64,000 bases of DNA from Providencia heimbachae ATCC 35613. GTDB taxonomy: Bacteria; Pseudomonadota; Gammaproteobacteria; Enterobacterales; Enterobacteriaceae. Where the stretch lies: the NCBI RefSeq assembly GCF_001655055.1, contig NZ_LXEW01000038.1:1-64000 (forward strand), written 5' to 3'. Shown here in pieces: positions 18,086 to 26,119 of this stretch (positions are counted from its first letter, which is position 1; each line of letters opens with the position of its first letter). The position numbers were made by a program, and so were the translations under genes. Under the pieces are notes generated by a model. It did no database searches. It saw only the letters and a list, made by a program, of their open reading frames with translations, and was not told where the DNA came from.

Positions 18086-18665
18086 ATGGGCATTTTGGAA
18101 AAAATTAGCCCAAAAGCGTATGCCAATCGGATATCAAGCGGGCTTAACTTTAAATAAAATAGAACGAGATATGGTTCCCTATCAATGTGATTGGAGTACG
18201 GCAGGCGTACTCCATATTAAGCCTAAAGAGGGATTTACCATTGAGGTAACTGAACGTGTTAAAACGCTGTTTATGGCCTTTATTGTCTATAGTCGTTTTG
18301 CGGTATCAGGACACTGTGATAATAGTTTAGACTTGCATATTGAGGTTAAAACTACGGGTAGTTTGCGTAAGAAGTCGGTATGTTTTATTTCTAAACAGCC
18401 TGAAGGTCAGCTATTTATTGATTTAATCAATCAATATCCCGTTATTCGCCAGACGCTTGAAGAGCTTGATTTTAACCGTTGTACTATCTCGATTAAAAAC
18501 GGTATTTGGCAATGTGAGATAGAGCCTTTCACGGCTTCTGAGATGATAAGCCGAATTCCAGCGACTCGCCGATATTTACGATTAACTCAGCAGCAGCGCC
18601 ATCGTTTATTGAGCGCACTAAAGTTGGTCAATCAATTGATGGAAATACATTTTGCCACTGATTAA
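18060..18665 (+). CDS. DUF3156-like protein, partner of the permease
   Basis: 201-residue soluble protein without signal or membrane segment. I recall DUF3156 proteins next to APC permeases, and this one fits in size and context, though the family call is from memory. The start is TTG 18060: an excellent Shine-Dalgarno (GAGGAGGT, 18047-18054) sits 5 nt upstream inside the permease gene, and the frames overlap by 26 bp, so translation is probably coupled. The middle is beta-rich and the C-terminus (ATRRYLRLTQQQRHRLLSAL) basic and helical. Function unknown, perhaps transporter regulation or substrate handling. Confidence 0.65.
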   Translation: MNHYATSPKWAFWKKLAQKRMPIGYQAGLTLNKIERDMVPYQCDWSTAGVLHIKPKEGFTIEVTERVKTLFMAFIVYSRFAVSGHCDNSLDLHIEVKTTGSLRKKSVCFISKQPEGQLFIDLINQYPVIRQTLEELDFNRCTISIKNGIWQCEIEPFTASEMISRIPATRRYLRLTQQQRHRLLSALKLVNQLMEIHFATD

Positions 18666-18766
18666 ATTAACTTATTTTGCTAATGGTAATCACTTTATTT
18701 TAAAGTAGTTTACCTCATCACCGCTTTTTTCATTTTTATGACAACCATCTTTAATTCGACATAAAA

Positions 18767-18788
18767 GCGTCATTCAACTGTCATGTGG
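18767..18788 (+). promoter_or_regulatory. Pho box upstream of phoA
   Basis: GCGTCATTCAA followed at an 11-bp period by CTGTCATGTGG fits the PhoB direct-repeat consensus (two CTGTCAT-like heptamers). Another CTGTCAT follows at 18803-18809. Position 70-92 bp upstream of the phoA ATG fits phosphate-starvation activation by PhoB. Confidence 0.75.
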
Positions 18789-18858
18789 CTCAACTAACAT
18801 GCCTGTCATTATTTGAAGTAAAACTTATTTATTTTCTTTTATTGGCAAGGAAACAGTT

Positions 18859-20298
18859 ATGACAGGTAATTTCATCAAATCTATTTTGGCCGTTACGGTA
18901 AGTACGTTGATTTTAGGTAGTGCGATTCCTGCATTCGCAGCTGAAAAAAATGATGCCGTTTCTGAAAATCGTGCAGCTCAAGGTGATATCACTAAGTTTG
19001 GTGGGGCTCGTCGTTTAGCAACTGAGCAAACCGAGATTATGAAAGCGGCGCTTCACAACGGTCAGGCCAAGAATGTTATTTTGTTTATTGGTGATGGTAT
19101 GGGTGATTCAGAAATCACCGTTGCGCGTAATTACGCAGAAGGTGCATCTGGCTTCTTTAAAGGTATTGATGCGCTACCTATCACCGGCCAATATACCCAT
19201 TATGCATTAGACAAAAAGACACAAAAACCTGATTACGTCACAGATTCTGCCGCATCAGCCACATCATGGTCTTCGGGTGTGAAAACCTATAATGGTGCGT
19301 TAGGAATCGATGTATTCGGTAATGATCATGAAACGTTAATCGAAATCGCAAAGCGCAGTGGCAAAGCAACGGGTAACGTCACAACCTCTGAAATTCAAGA
19401 TGCGACACCAGCAGCGCAGTTCGCGCATGTCTCGGCACGTAAGTGTTACGGCCCTGAAGAAACCACTGAAAAATGTGCAACGAATGCATTAGAAAATGGC
19501 GGTCGTGGGTCTATCTCTGAACAGCTTTTGGTGACTCGTGCTGATGTTACCCTTGGTGGTGGCGCGAAGAGCTTCCAACAAGAAGCTAAAGCGGGTGATT
19601 ACAAAGGTAAAACCTTAGAACAGCAAGCGATTGACCGTGGCTATATGATCGTTCGTGACGCAAAATCATTAGATGCAATCAAAGAAGCGAACCAAAACAA
19701 ACCGGTGTTAGGTTTATTCCACGATGGCAATATGACGGTGGCTTGGGAAGGGCCGAAAGCGACTTATCAGGGTAATTTAAAGAATGAGCCCCTTGAATGT
19801 AAGCCGAATCCAAAATTAAGTCCAGATGCCCCAACGTTGGCTCAAATGACACAAAAAGCCATCGATTTATTGGAAGTAAATCCAAATGGTTTCTTCCTAC
19901 AAGTTGAAAGTGCATCTATCGATAAACAAGATCATAAAGCAAATCCATGTGGCCAAATTGGTGAAACAGTTGCATTGGATCAAGCGGTACAAGTTGGCTT
20001 AGATTTCGCTAAAAAGCATGGTGATACGCTAGTTATCGTCACGGCAGACCATTCACATTCAAGCCAAATCATCCCTGAAGGGACTAAATCAACAGGTCTA
20101 ACTCAAGCGTTGATCACCAAAGATGGCTCGGTGATGGTTGTGAATTACGGTAACTCGGAAGAAGAAGATTCACAGGAGCATACGGGGGCTCAGTTACGTG
20201 TGGCTGCATACGGTCCTCATGCTGCGAACGTGATGGGGCTAACCGACCAAACAGATTTGTTCTTTACCATGCGCGATGCAATGGGACTGAAGCAATAA
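18859..20298 (+). CDS. phoA: Alkaline phosphatase PhoA
   Basis: Periplasmic phosphomonoesterase of 479 residues, released with a signal peptide (hydrophobic core about 7-26, likely cut after AFA at 27). The metal-site Asp lies in [11 protein letters not shown] (about 75-85) and the phosphorylated serine in [11 protein letters not shown] (Ser130). Metal-binding histidines are in DKQDHKANP and TADHSHSSQ. Cysteine pairs (about 196/206 and 319/365) fit the usual disulphides. It is expected as a zinc- and magnesium-dependent homodimer that supplies phosphate. A Pho box and a terminator bracket it, so it is a single-gene unit. Confidence 0.95.
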   Translation: MTGNFIKSILAVTVSTLILGSAIPAFAAEKNDAVSENRAAQGDITKFGGARRLATEQTEIMKAALHNGQAKNVILFIGDGMGDSEITVARNYAEGASGFFKGIDALPITGQYTHYALDKKTQKPDYVTDSAASATSWSSGVKTYNGALGIDVFGNDHETLIEIAKRSGKATGNVTTSEIQDATPAAQFAHVSARKCYGPEETTEKCATNALENGGRGSISEQLLVTRADVTLGGGAKSFQQEAKAGDYKGKTLEQQAIDRGYMIVRDAKSLDAIKEANQNKPVLGLFHDGNMTVAWEGPKATYQGNLKNEPLECKPNPKLSPDAPTLAQMTQKAIDLLEVNPNGFFLQVESASIDKQDHKANPCGQIGETVALDQAVQVGLDFAKKHGDTLVIVTADHSHSSQIIPEGTKSTGLTQALITKDGSVMVVNYGNSEEEDSQEHTGAQLRVAAYGPHAANVMGLTDQTDLFFTMRDAMGLKQ

Positions 20299-20314
20299 AC
20301 CAACCCTGTAGTAC

Positions 20315-20350
20315 AAATTCTCTGTGACAGGATGTCGCGGAGAATTTTTT
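20315..20350 (+). terminator. Terminator after phoA
   Basis: AAATTCTCTGTGAC (20315-20328) pairs imperfectly with GTCGCGGAGAATTT (20334-20347), followed by T residues. It lies 17 bp downstream of the stop codon. Confidence 0.75.
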
Positions 20351-20529
20351 ATCTCACAGAAACTAATTTAGTCAATCAAGTGTATTAACCTCTCCCTAGT
20401 TATTATTCACATCATCCTACCTATGGCTGCTAATAATATTGGAACTTACCTATTTGAGACAAAATGCGATAGCATTAACCCAAGGTGGATTTCGTATAAA
20501 ATAAGATTGAAATTCATCAAAAACAAGAT

Positions 20530-20548
20530 ATGATTGATAATCATTATC
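20530..20548. promoter_or_regulatory. Fur box
   Basis: ATGATTGATAATCATTATC matches the 19-bp Fur consensus at 15 positions, with the 13-bp GATAATCATTATC half perfect. It ends 22 bp before the start codon of the small membrane protein, so iron repression of that gene is likely. Confidence 0.7.
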
Positions 20549-20570
20549 ATTTAATCTTGCTGAGGTGGTT

Positions 20571-20834
20571 ATGCCAATTAGCGTATCAAAAGCAGCCGGT
20601 TTACGGCGTATAGGCGCCGGGTTGTGGGGCGTTTTTGCAGTGATATTGCTGAGCATTACTTATTTACTCAACAATATGGGCTTAGATAATCTCAGAATCA
20701 CGATGATAATTTTGATGATAGCGACCGCTGGAATGCTATTTAATCGGGGTTCTCGACGCTTGCTAATTATTCCTGCTGGCCTGTCACTATTGTGCTTTTT
20801 AATTGCATTTTTTTTACAGCATTCTGCAGCTTAA
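20571..20834 (+). CDS. Small membrane protein, probably Fur-regulated
   Basis: 87-residue protein with three hydrophobic segments: about 15-33 (GLWGVFAVILLSITYLLNN), 42-55 (MIILMIATAGMLF) and 63-82 (LIIPAGLSLLCFLIAFFLQ). A basic RGSRR loop lies between the last two. ATG 20571 follows GAGG (20562-20565) by 5 nt; an upstream GTG at 20565 would remove that site. I do not recognise the family. The Fur box just upstream and the lack of an operon partner point to a stand-alone iron-starvation membrane protein. The bidirectional hairpin at 20846 ends it. Confidence 0.65.
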   Translation: MPISVSKAAGLRRIGAGLWGVFAVILLSITYLLNNMGLDNLRITMIILMIATAGMLFNRGSRRLLIIPAGLSLLCFLIAFFLQHSAA

Positions 20835-20845
20835 TTTATTGCGTT

Positions 20846-20879
20846 AAAAAAAGGCGAGTGATATCACACTGGCCTTTTT
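20846..20879. terminator. Bidirectional terminator
   Basis: An A-run and GGCGAGTG at the left pair imperfectly with CACACTGGCC and a T-run at the right. It sits between the convergent small membrane protein (stop 20834) and rsmC (stop 20902), so it can serve both strands. Confidence 0.65.
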
Positions 20880-20901
20880 TACGCTTAAATTAATGGCGAA
20901 A

Positions 20902-21915
20902 TTAGCGTTTGGTTGCTTGGTAAACTTTAAATTTACCTGTTTTAGCCAGCAGTTCATGGCCACCGAAAGCTTTGTCTAGCATATCAGGGTAAGGTAAGAA
21001 AGCATTTGCGACGATACGGATAGACCCGCCTTTCTTTAAGTGTTTAGGCGCTTGGAGGATCATGTTTTCCACTGCACTATAACTGGTATTTAACCCATCA
21101 TGGAACGGTGGGTTAGACACAATCCAGTCAAACTTCTCATCAATATCGGAATAAACATCGCTAGCAATCACTTTGCCTGTGAGTTTATTCGCTGCCAAAG
21201 TAGCAATGGATGAATCAATCGCTGAAGCGCTAACATCACTTAATGTTAGGGTTATCTCTGGGTTTTGTGTCCCAATAACGGCCGCTAGTACCCCATTGCC
21301 GCAAGCGAGATCAAGAAGATCGCCGCTCATTGGTTTTGTGAGGGTTGAGAGCAGTAAATCACTTCCGATATCCAGTTCAGTATGGCTAAATACACCCGGT
21401 AATGCGTGAACCTTAACATTATCAACCTGATATCCACGCCACCAACGATTAATATCGAAAGAGGTTGGGTTTTCTAATTCACCATGGTACAAGCCACAAC
21501 GACGTGCCGAGTCAATTTTTTGCAGTGTCGCGATACCTTCCATGATTGATTCTGCACTTTTTACGCCGCTACGGTTTTCACCGACGACGAAAATTTGGCT
21601 GCCTGCCGTCAGGTGCGTACAAAGATCATCTAACTGAAAGCAGGCTTCTTGTTTATTTTTCGGCCAAAAATAGATTAAAGTGTCACAGGGTTTGATAAAT
21701 TCTGCCGGTGTTGTTGTGGCAAACAAGGCGTTATCACCCATTAAAGGCTGTAAGCTTTTCCAGCGATGGTACTGATTAGTCAGAACACGAACACTTGCCG
21801 CTTCTAGCGTCGCCGCAAGTTCATCCTGAATGTCACCAGCAAAAATGACATGACGGTCGGTAAAATATTCGAGATGGCGTTGGATAACTTCGCTGGCGGG
21901 TGTCAGTAATGACAT
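20902..21915 (-). CDS. rsmC: 16S rRNA (guanine-1207-N2)-methyltransferase RsmC
   Basis: 337-residue SAM-dependent enzyme that methylates G1207 of 16S rRNA in the 30S subunit. The C-terminal catalytic half has the SAM motif LLDLACGNGVLAAVIG (about 202-217) and the NPPFHDGL catalytic motif (about 265-272). The N-terminal half (SLLTPASEVIQRHLEYF at its start) is the inactive duplicate domain typical of RsmC. Divergent from holD-rimI as in E. coli. A shortened ERIC copy lies in the gap upstream. Confidence 0.94.
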   Translation of the reverse strand: MSLLTPASEVIQRHLEYFTDRHVIFAGDIQDELAATLEAASVRVLTNQYHRWKSLQPLMGDNALFATTTPAEFIKPCDTLIYFWPKNKQEACFQLDDLCTHLTAGSQIFVVGENRSGVKSAESIMEGIATLQKIDSARRCGLYHGELENPTSFDINRWWRGYQVDNVKVHALPGVFSHTELDIGSDLLLSTLTKPMSGDLLDLACGNGVLAAVIGTQNPEITLTLSDVSASAIDSSIATLAANKLTGKVIASDVYSDIDEKFDWIVSNPPFHDGLNTSYSAVENMILQAPKHLKKGGSIRIVANAFLPYPDMLDKAFGGHELLAKTGKFKVYQATKR

Positions 21916-21944
21916 ATTTTGTCTATCTCCTAAAATGAACCATC

Positions 21945-22040
21945 ATACCCGTTATGCTTCAAGTTGCAGTGTTGTTGACTACACTCAGCTACCCGACTAT
22001 TTGTCGCTTAGCTGTACCTCGAATTATTTTGGGTATATAC
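21945..22040. repeat. ERIC element, shortened copy
   Basis: Termini ATACCCGTTATGCTTCAAG and GAATTATTTTGGGTATA match full copies, but the central part is shortened to give about 96 bp. It occupies the rsmC-holD intergenic gap. Confidence 0.8.
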
Positions 22041-22149
22041 AGAATAACTTGCGCTACTTTACCAGAAAATGGAGAAATAGCATTGCTCTGTTGGCGCGAT
22101 TAATCCCCTTTGATAAGATGTGGTTGTAAAATGGCGATGGGAAAAACAA

Positions 22150-22560
22150 ATGACACGACGTGACAGGCTTTTAGAACAAATGGGGATCACTCAATGGACG
22201 GTGAGAAATCCTACTGTGTTGCGTGGTGAACGAGGCGTCAGGATCCCTGAGTCAACTAAACTTATTATAATTACGGATGAGAACCTTGATTTAAACAGCC
22301 GCTTACTGAGCGATATTTTTCTTACAATGAAAGTGTATCAAACCGATGTGGTTTGTATTAACTCAGAGCAGTTAAATTTAATCCCAACACCAATAACAAT
22401 ACCTTGTTGGGTATTAGGTGGCGAAGTTCGCCCCGAAGGTTCAAAAATGACTTTTATTTCACCTGTTTTGTCTGAGCTGATGGCAAGTAATGGCGCTAAA
22501 CAGGCACTATGGAAACAAATTTATCAATATGATGAAAATTTCAACACTAAAGCAATCTGA
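22150..22560 (+). CDS. holD: DNA polymerase III psi subunit
   Basis: 136-residue psi subunit, which with chi links the clamp loader to SSB. The N-terminus MTRRDRLLEQMGITQWTVRN matches E. coli HolD, including the clamp-loader-binding stretch and the aromatic ITQW; the C-terminal KQALWKQIYQYDENF also matches. The frame is open from 22120 but ATG 22150 gives the family N-terminus. The ribosome binding site is weak (GGGAAA). It overlaps rimI by 29 bp, the E. coli arrangement. Confidence 0.9.
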   Translation: MTRRDRLLEQMGITQWTVRNPTVLRGERGVRIPESTKLIIITDENLDLNSRLLSDIFLTMKVYQTDVVCINSEQLNLIPTPITIPCWVLGGEVRPEGSKMTFISPVLSELMASNGAKQALWKQIYQYDENFNTKAI

Positions 22561-22981
22561 TCTCGCTACTGCCTTCTTAATAGAGAAGCTAAGCCATGAT
22601 TTTCCATGGACTGAGCGTGTTTTTTATGGAAATCAAGGGGAAAAGTATCACAATCTAAAAATTTCCTTTAATAATCAAATTGTTGGTTATGCTATAACTC
22701 AGTATGTTCTTGATGAGGCAACGTTATTTAATATTGCGATTCACCCTGACTTTCAAGGTAGAGGGTATGGTCGTATGCTATTAGAACAACTTATTGATGA
22801 TCTGATTAAAAAAGGCATTCTCACATTGTGGTTGGAAGTCCGAGAGTCTAATGCTTCTGCCTTACATCTATATGATAAGCTAGGTTTTCATCAAGCCACA
22901 GTACGTAAAGATTACTATCCAGCTAAGAAAGGGCGTGAAGATGCGCTGGTTTTAGCATTAACACTTTTTAGTGATGAATAG
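22532..22981 (+). CDS. rimI: Ribosomal protein S18 alanine N-acetyltransferase
   Basis: 149-residue GNAT enzyme that acetylates the N-terminal alanine of S18. It shows HDFPWTERVFYGNQGE at the N-terminal part, the DEATLFNIAIHPDFQGRGYGRMLL acetyl-CoA site (about 68-91) and LWLEVRESNASALHLYDKLGF with the proton-donor tyrosine region. ATG 22532 gives the E. coli-like start; 22529 is one codon upstream. Start codons overlap the end of holD, implying coupling. In E. coli yjjG and prfC follow; here the carnitine island begins instead. Confidence 0.92.
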   Translation: MKISTLKQSDLATAFLIEKLSHDFPWTERVFYGNQGEKYHNLKISFNNQIVGYAITQYVLDEATLFNIAIHPDFQGRGYGRMLLEQLIDDLIKKGILTLWLEVRESNASALHLYDKLGFHQATVRKDYYPAKKGREDALVLALTLFSDE

Positions 22982-23017
22982 CCAATAAAGAGTGTGAGTT
23001 TGTTCCGTTTTAAGACA

Positions 23018-23090
23018 AAAAACCACGATATATGTAAGCAGTGTACTGGGTAAAAATATCGCTGCGTATTGACATAGTCTCGTGGTTTTT
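23018..23090. terminator. Long-loop inverted repeat between convergent genes
   Basis: AAAAACCACGA (23018-23028) pairs perfectly with TCGTGGTTTTT (23080-23090) over a 51-nt loop. It lies between rimI (stop 22981) and the BCCT gene (stop 23109). The flanking A and T runs suit termination on both strands, but the loop is unusually long. Confidence 0.4.
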
Positions 23091-23108
23091 ATCGATGATT
23101 CCGTTTTA

Positions 23109-24668
23109 TTATGGCTTCTCTATTTCTGGAATAATTGATTTATTCACTAATCCTACGTTTTCACTTTGTTTTTTCACTGCTGCCTGTGCATTGATTTCGT
23201 CATTGAGCCCTTTATATGTGGAGTAGCACATTATTAACATCATCATGGATAATGGAACAGCCATCGCAACAAGTGCCGACTGTAAACCAGATAACCCACC
23301 GGTCATGATAAGTACAATAGCGATCGCAGCAATAATGACACCCCAGATCGTTTTGGTTACGTGAGAGGGATTCGGATTACCATTTTCACTGACCATGCCT
23401 AATACGAAAACTGCTGAGTTAGCGGATGTGATAAAGAAAATCAAAACTAACACGATAGCTAACACACTAATAAAAGTGGATGCAGGGAAATAGTCTAAAA
23501 ACTTAAACAGTGCGGAAGTGACATCTGTTTTTACTGCATCGGCAAGTGCTGTTTGGCCTAAATTTTGAATCAAGTGAATGGCAGAGCCTCCCATGACGGC
23601 AAACCAAGCAAATGCACTTAATACAGGGATAAATATTGCACCAATCATAAACTCTTTAATCGTTCTTCCTTTAGAGATCCTCGCGACAAAGCTTCCCACT
23701 AATGGTGCCCAAGCAATCCACCAGCCAAAATAAAATAGTGTCCAATTTGCAATCCAAGTACCGTCGTTATAAGGCTCGGTACGAAATGACATACTGACGA
23801 AATTTTGCACATAATCGCCAACGCCTTGAAACAATACTTTCAGAATGGTTTGTGTTGGACCCGATATAAAGATAAATGCCATCAATGCTAGCGCGAGAAT
23901 GATATTTAAATTTGATAAGTGCTTAATAGCACCTTGCAAGCCTGAAATCGTAGACATGATATACACAACTGTAACTATGGCGATGATCCCTATTTGCACA
24001 TAGATGCTAATGGGTAATCCCCACAGATAATTCATCCCACTGTTAACTTGTAGTGTTCCAAACCCGAGAGAGGTAGCGATCCCGATCACCACGGATAAGA
24101 TCACTAATACATTGATCCATTTGCCAATTGGCCCATAGATGCGATCGCCAATTAGGGGATAAAAAACTGAGCTGAGTGAGGATGGTAATTTCTTTCTAAA
24201 TTGAAAATAACCAAGAGAGACTCCTACTAAGGCGTAACATGCCCAAGCGGATACACCCCAGTGCAGATAAACATATTGCATTGCGGTTTTAGCCGATTGT
24301 TCGGTTAAACCTGTACCTACGGGTGGGCTAATATAGTAAGAAACCGGTTCAGCGACACCCCAAAACATCAAACTTATGCCTATTGATGCGCTAAACAACA
24401 TACCGACCCAAGTGACAGTGCTGTACTCCGGCTTATCGTCATCATCACCAAGGCGAATATGCCCAAATTTTGAAAAGCCAAGATACATGCAAAAGCTAAA
24501 GAAAATAAAAACGGCACCAAGTATAAACCAGCCTAAGTTGTTATAGATAAAACTGAGGGATGAGTGGGAAAAAGCCTCAAGTTTGTCTGGTATAAATGCA
24601 CCAACACTGATTAGCGCTAAGCTAAAGGCTAGCGACACGTAAAAAACAAATTTTTTATTATTCATCAT
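23109..24668 (-). CDS. BCCT-family carnitine/betaine transporter (YeaV-like)
   Basis: About 519-residue inner-membrane carrier of the betaine-carnitine-choline family with twelve predicted helices. The signature segment YFGWWIAWAPLVGSFVARIS (helix 8, about 320-340 of the protein) is present, as is MFWGVAEPVSYY in the helix 3 aromatic box. The gene is divergent from cntA across a 291-bp control region. E. coli has a BCCT gene (yeaV) next to yeaW-yeaX, so carnitine import for the monooxygenase is the likely role. Starts at 24668 or 24665 (adjacent ATGs) follow GAGAAGAGG; the ORF extension further upstream lacks a site. Carnitine versus betaine specificity is inferred from context. Confidence 0.85.
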   Translation of the reverse strand: MMNNKKFVFYVSLAFSLALISVGAFIPDKLEAFSHSSLSFIYNNLGWFILGAVFIFFSFCMYLGFSKFGHIRLGDDDDKPEYSTVTWVGMLFSASIGISLMFWGVAEPVSYYISPPVGTGLTEQSAKTAMQYVYLHWGVSAWACYALVGVSLGYFQFRKKLPSSLSSVFYPLIGDRIYGPIGKWINVLVILSVVIGIATSLGFGTLQVNSGMNYLWGLPISIYVQIGIIAIVTVVYIMSTISGLQGAIKHLSNLNIILALALMAFIFISGPTQTILKVLFQGVGDYVQNFVSMSFRTEPYNDGTWIANWTLFYFGWWIAWAPLVGSFVARISKGRTIKEFMIGAIFIPVLSAFAWFAVMGGSAIHLIQNLGQTALADAVKTDVTSALFKFLDYFPASTFISVLAIVLVLIFFITSANSAVFVLGMVSENGNPNPSHVTKTIWGVIIAAIAIVLIMTGGLSGLQSALVAMAVPLSMMMLIMCYSTYKGLNDEINAQAAVKKQSENVGLVNKSIIPEIEKP

Positions 24669-24959
24669 ACCTCTTCTCCAGTTGCTCACTTATTTATTAT
24701 GTCTTTTGATGAGAGTTGGCTTGCAGGGAATGCTACTTTCAGTTTACAAAGAATAGCCATGCAAAGATTAGGTGGTCAACAAATAATTAACCATTAATTA
24801 ACAGTATCCTTTTTGTTTTTCATATTATCATATTGATTTTTTTGATTAATTTAATTAAGTGAAAATAATTTTTCATATTTAGTTTGATCATTAATGCGAT
24901 CTCCGTTAACATTCGAATAAATCATGTTAACTATAAGTTTACAAAAAGAGAGGGCAATT

Positions 24960-26087
24960 ATGAGCAATGCAGCTAAAGTCATTTCGATTAATGATCACCT
25001 TGATATTGATAATGCCTGGACAATCCCTGCACGTTATTACACTTCCGATGATGTTTTCGAATTTGAAAAAGAAAATATATTTGCTAATTCATGGGTATGT
25101 GTTGCGCATATCAGTGAAGTTAAAGAAAAAAATGCGTATATCACTCGTGAATTGATTGGTGAAAGCCTAGTTATTGTTAGGGGGCGTGATGATGTACTGC
25201 GTGGTTTTTATAACGTTTGTCCTCATCGAGGTCATCAACTGATTAGTGGTGATAGCGGGAAAGTGAAAAATGTGATCACTTGCCCTTATCACGCTTGGGC
25301 TTTCAAGTTAGATGGTCAGTTGGCTCATGCAACTAACTGTGAAAATGTTGATAATTTTGAATCTGATGCGATGTCATTGAGTCAATTTCATGTCATTGAA
25401 CATGCGGGTTTTATTTATGTAAACATGACTGTGGGTGAACCTAAACCGATAGAAGAGCAACTGCCTGGATTAGCGCAAAAAATGGAAGAGGCTTGTGCTG
25501 TTATCAGTGATTTAAAGCTTGCTGCGCGTTTTGTAAGCCACACTCCAGCAAATTGGAAAACTATCGTTGATAACTATATCGAATGTTATCACTGTCCAAC
25601 TAACCACGTTAGTTTCGCAAGCTCTGTTGATGTGAATGTTTATGAACATCAACTGCGAGATAATTGGACGGTTCAAATAGGGAAAGCTAAGCCTTCTGAG
25701 TCATCTTATCAATTTGATGAGTCTGTTCTCGACCCGCGATTTTTTGGATTTTGGATTTGGCCAAGCACCATGTTTAACATGCCGCCAGGGGGGGACTTTA
25801 TGACGGTTATTTATGAGTTCCCAGTCAATGCAGGGGAGACTTTGCAGCATTACGACATCTATTTTTTAAACGAAGAGTTGACGGAATATCAAAAGGAGCT
25901 TGTTGAATGGTATCGAACCGTCTTCCGCCCAGAGGATTTACGCTTAGTTGAAAGCGTACAAAAAGGGTTGAAGTCCCGTGGCTACCGTGGACAAGGGCGG
26001 ATTATGGCAGATAGACAACGAAGTGGGATCAGTGAACATGGGGTTGCACATTTTCATCAATTATTGGCAGGAGCACACACGAAATAG
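24960..26087 (+). CDS. cntA: Carnitine monooxygenase, oxygenase subunit CntA (YeaW)
   Basis: 375-residue Rieske oxygenase alpha subunit that cleaves L-carnitine into trimethylamine and malic semialdehyde. The Rieske [2Fe-2S] ligands are in CPHRGH (Cys87, His89) and CPYHAW (Cys108, His111). The mononuclear iron site is in DNYIECYHCPTNH (His211, His216). Glu208 stands where most Rieske oxygenases have the bridging aspartate, a known mark of CntA. Similarity to E. coli YeaW is high throughout, including the LRLVESVQKGLKSRGYRG block near the end. ATG 24960 follows AGAGAGGG. First gene of a three-gene operon with the ALDH and cntB. Confidence 0.93.
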   Translation: MSNAAKVISINDHLDIDNAWTIPARYYTSDDVFEFEKENIFANSWVCVAHISEVKEKNAYITRELIGESLVIVRGRDDVLRGFYNVCPHRGHQLISGDSGKVKNVITCPYHAWAFKLDGQLAHATNCENVDNFESDAMSLSQFHVIEHAGFIYVNMTVGEPKPIEEQLPGLAQKMEEACAVISDLKLAARFVSHTPANWKTIVDNYIECYHCPTNHVSFASSVDVNVYEHQLRDNWTVQIGKAKPSESSYQFDESVLDPRFFGFWIWPSTMFNMPPGGDFMTVIYEFPVNAGETLQHYDIYFLNEELTEYQKELVEWYRTVFRPEDLRLVESVQKGLKSRGYRGQGRIMADRQRSGISEHGVAHFHQLLAGAHTK

Positions 26088-26119
26088 TGGTGCTAATGAA
26101 CAGTAGGAGGCATCACCCA

